IMG/VR virus record: IMGVR_UViG_3300025483_000076 | Coordinates: 1 to 23,727 of that record | Direction: 5' to 3' (one strand) | Origin: a virus | Length of the DNA stretch: 23,727 nucleotides | Shown: positions 22,390 through 23,727 of the stretch, in pieces | Position numbering within the stretch: position 1 is the first letter of the stretch | Layout of the letters: every line of letters starts with the position of its first letter | Translations under genes and position numbers: made by a program | Notes under the pieces: generated by a model | The model's input: only the letters and a program-made list of their open reading frames with translations | What the model was told of the DNA's origin: nothing | The model's database searches: none

Positions 22390-23276
22390 TATGAAACACA
22401 CTTACGGTAGAAGCCCATAAGAGTTTTTGGATCTAGTTTACTGGGAGTAATGTTAAAAGCAATTGATCCATCAGATTTTTTAGTGATCCTATCTGTAGCA
22501 ACACAAAGCATCAAGAATAAAATTTTAAGTTTACCTTCATTACTTTCATTCCAAGTATGATCTTTCCAATAAGTTACAAAGTCAGCAGTCAAACGGCAAG
22601 TAGAATCTCCCAAGAGTTCTGATTTCAACAGATCTAAAAATGCCTCTGCTTCATCACCAAGTTTAGAATTCACACAAAGAGTTGCCCATGCACCAATGGT
22701 TTTAGTTTGTGTAGAAAAATCTTCGGTCTCGGATAAGAATAAATTACAGATACTCTCTGCCTTTTTAATATCATCCTTCCAATCATACCATTGCTTCACA
22801 GCATTATTGATATTCAAACTTGGTTTATTTCCTTTACGCTTCAACAAGTCTCCAAGGATAGCAGTCTGGGAAGGGAGGGCAGTATTATCTTTACGAAAAA
22901 TCTCATCATGAGGACGACGTGGTTTCGATATCGCAGCATTAGAAAAGGCATCTGGTTGTGCTCCAATAACAACTACAGTTTCATATTGCGCCTCTGGATC
23001 TGGATCATTGGCAATGTATGTCAACCTGTGCTGACTTTCATTGATGTTTCCATCAGTATTAAAGACAATTGCATTGCCGTCAAACAACCAACCAAAAGTA
23101 TCAACAGATTGGCCAATCTTTACTACTTGAGATGAACACAACTTACGGTTATCTGAATTGTGATATGTAAGAATATACTCTGCCATCTGGGGTGTGACTT
23201 TAACTACCATTGAATCTTTAACTTGCGAATTTGGGTCAAAGGGTAGGGGAGTTATTTGATTAATAATTTCGTTCAT
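22389..23276 (-). CDS. ParB-like domain phage protein (295 aa)
   Basis: Residues about 23-125 follow the layout of a ParB/Srx-related family found in many phages: NRKLCSSQVVKIGQSVDTFGW (43-63), DGNAIVFNTDGNINESQHRL (66-85), a VVVIGAQPDAF strand-turn, and RRPHDEIF (120-127). The usual DGQHR is ESQHR here. A C-terminal helical domain (NINNAVKQWYDWK onward) has no known function. ParB-like folds include nucleases, kinases and nucleotide-binding proteins, so activity cannot be assigned. It starts 5 bases after the purC stop. Confidence 0.75.
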   Translation of the reverse strand: MNEIINQITPLPFDPNSQVKDSMVVKVTPQMAEYILTYHNSDNRKLCSSQVVKIGQSVDTFGWLFDGNAIVFNTDGNINESQHRLTYIANDPDPEAQYETVVVIGAQPDAFSNAAISKPRRPHDEIFRKDNTALPSQTAILGDLLKRKGNKPSLNINNAVKQWYDWKDDIKKAESICNLFLSETEDFSTQTKTIGAWATLCVNSKLGDEAEAFLDLLKSELLGDSTCRLTADFVTYWKDHTWNESNEGKLKILFLMLCVATDRITKKSDGSIAFNITPSKLDPKTLMGFYRKCVS

Positions 23277-23281
23277 TAAAT

Positions 23282-23727
23282 TTATTGGATTGCAAGGGGT
23301 TGTAGTCGGTCAAGAATTTCACGATAAGCAGGGACAATATCACCTTCATCGTTTCTGAATAGATCTTTATCAAATCTCTCCTCACCACCAATCTTCCATA
23401 GTCTCATACTGTCAGGACTGATCTCATCGGCAAGTAGCAACTCACCATGTGCAGTGTATCCATACTCAATCTTGAAGTCAACTAAATCAATACCAATGAT
23501 GTAAAACATCTGACGAAGATAATCATTGATTCGTAATGTCATCTCAATAAAAGGTTCAGGATCATATCCCATTAGTTTTACACGATCCTTCGTGAGTAAA
23601 GGGTCATGCTTACTATCATCCTTCAGAAAGAACTCAACAATAGGATGTGGTAGTGAGTAACCTTCTTGTAGAGTTGTCTCACGAACAATAGATCCAGCAG
23701 CACGGTTCCTACAAATAACTTCCAAAG
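23282..23727 (-). CDS. purC: SAICAR synthetase, C-terminal part (runs off right edge)
   Basis: It catalyses CAIR plus aspartate plus ATP to SAICAR, the step that adds aspartate in purine synthesis. Visible family motifs: EVICRNRAAGS, LVDFKIEYG (about where substrate binds), GELLLADEISPDSMRLW, and a terminal VPAYREILDRL. The frame is open to the window edge, and the first codons shown (TTG GAA GTT) are internal, so the true start lies outside. With purM it gives the phage two enzymes of the same pathway. Confidence 0.95.
   Translation of the reverse strand, partial: LEVICRNRAAGSIVRETTLQEGYSLPHPIVEFFLKDDSKHDPLLTKDRVKLMGYDPEPFIEMTLRINDYLRQMFYIIGIDLVDFKIEYGYTAHGELLLADEISPDSMRLWKIGGEERFDKDLFRNDEGDIVPAYREILDRLQPLAIQ

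Noticed and set aside
418-23276. Many open frames on the plus strand and in other frames of the minus strand
   Set aside because: They overlap strongly supported minus-strand genes, have odd compositions and no start signals, and are explained as shadows of the real genes.

Overview
The window looks like part of the genome of a T4-like marine cyanophage (a cyanomyovirus of Synechococcus or Prochlorococcus). Three things point there: a full T4-type replication core (gp43 DNA polymerase, UvsX, gp41, gp61), phage ribonucleotide reductase NrdA/NrdB, and the metabolic set typical of cyanophages (MazG, PurM, PurC). The DNA is AT-rich and very tightly packed, and every supported gene is on the minus strand. 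The phage identity is inferred from gene content; I could not search a database.

In the direction of transcription (high to low coordinates): (1) 23727-20849 is a purine and small-gene block: the 3' part of purC, a ParB-like protein, a small membrane protein, two small unknowns and purM, joined by TAATG/ATGA-type overlaps. (2) 20848-20489 is the only long stretch without an obvious gene (360 bases). It holds a cluster of TGATAC/GTATCA repeats, two candidate tiny hydrophobic ORFs, and an intrinsic terminator whose stem and U-tract physically overlap a near-consensus sigma70 promoter. (3) 20488-13559 is the replication block under that promoter: two related small proteins with a possible Sm-like fold, gp43, a 47-residue ORF, uvsX, gp41, mazG and four small unknowns. 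(4) 13509-5951 is a late, probably virion-related block of long, charged, low-complexity proteins and a nucleotidyltransferase; most genes there have their own T4-late-like TATAAATA/CATAAATA box 19-34 bases upstream of the start. (5) 5927-418 carries three small conserved phage genes, then primase gp61, nrdA and nrdB as a coupled nucleotide/replication group. (6) 455-1 holds a small unknown gene and the first 36 codons of a probable GIY-YIG nuclease running off the left edge.

Taken together, PurC, PurM and NrdAB would raise purine and deoxynucleotide supply, MazG would trim the NTP pool, and gp43/UvsX/gp41/gp61 would use the dNTPs for recombination-linked replication. Early (sigma70-like) and late (TATAAATA-like) promoters separate replication from virion functions.

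The observations most worth a second look are the terminator/promoter overlaps, the set of late promoters, a tRNA 3'-half remnant abutting a late promoter, the paired Sm-like proteins, the tiny ORFs after purM, and several large unknown late proteins.
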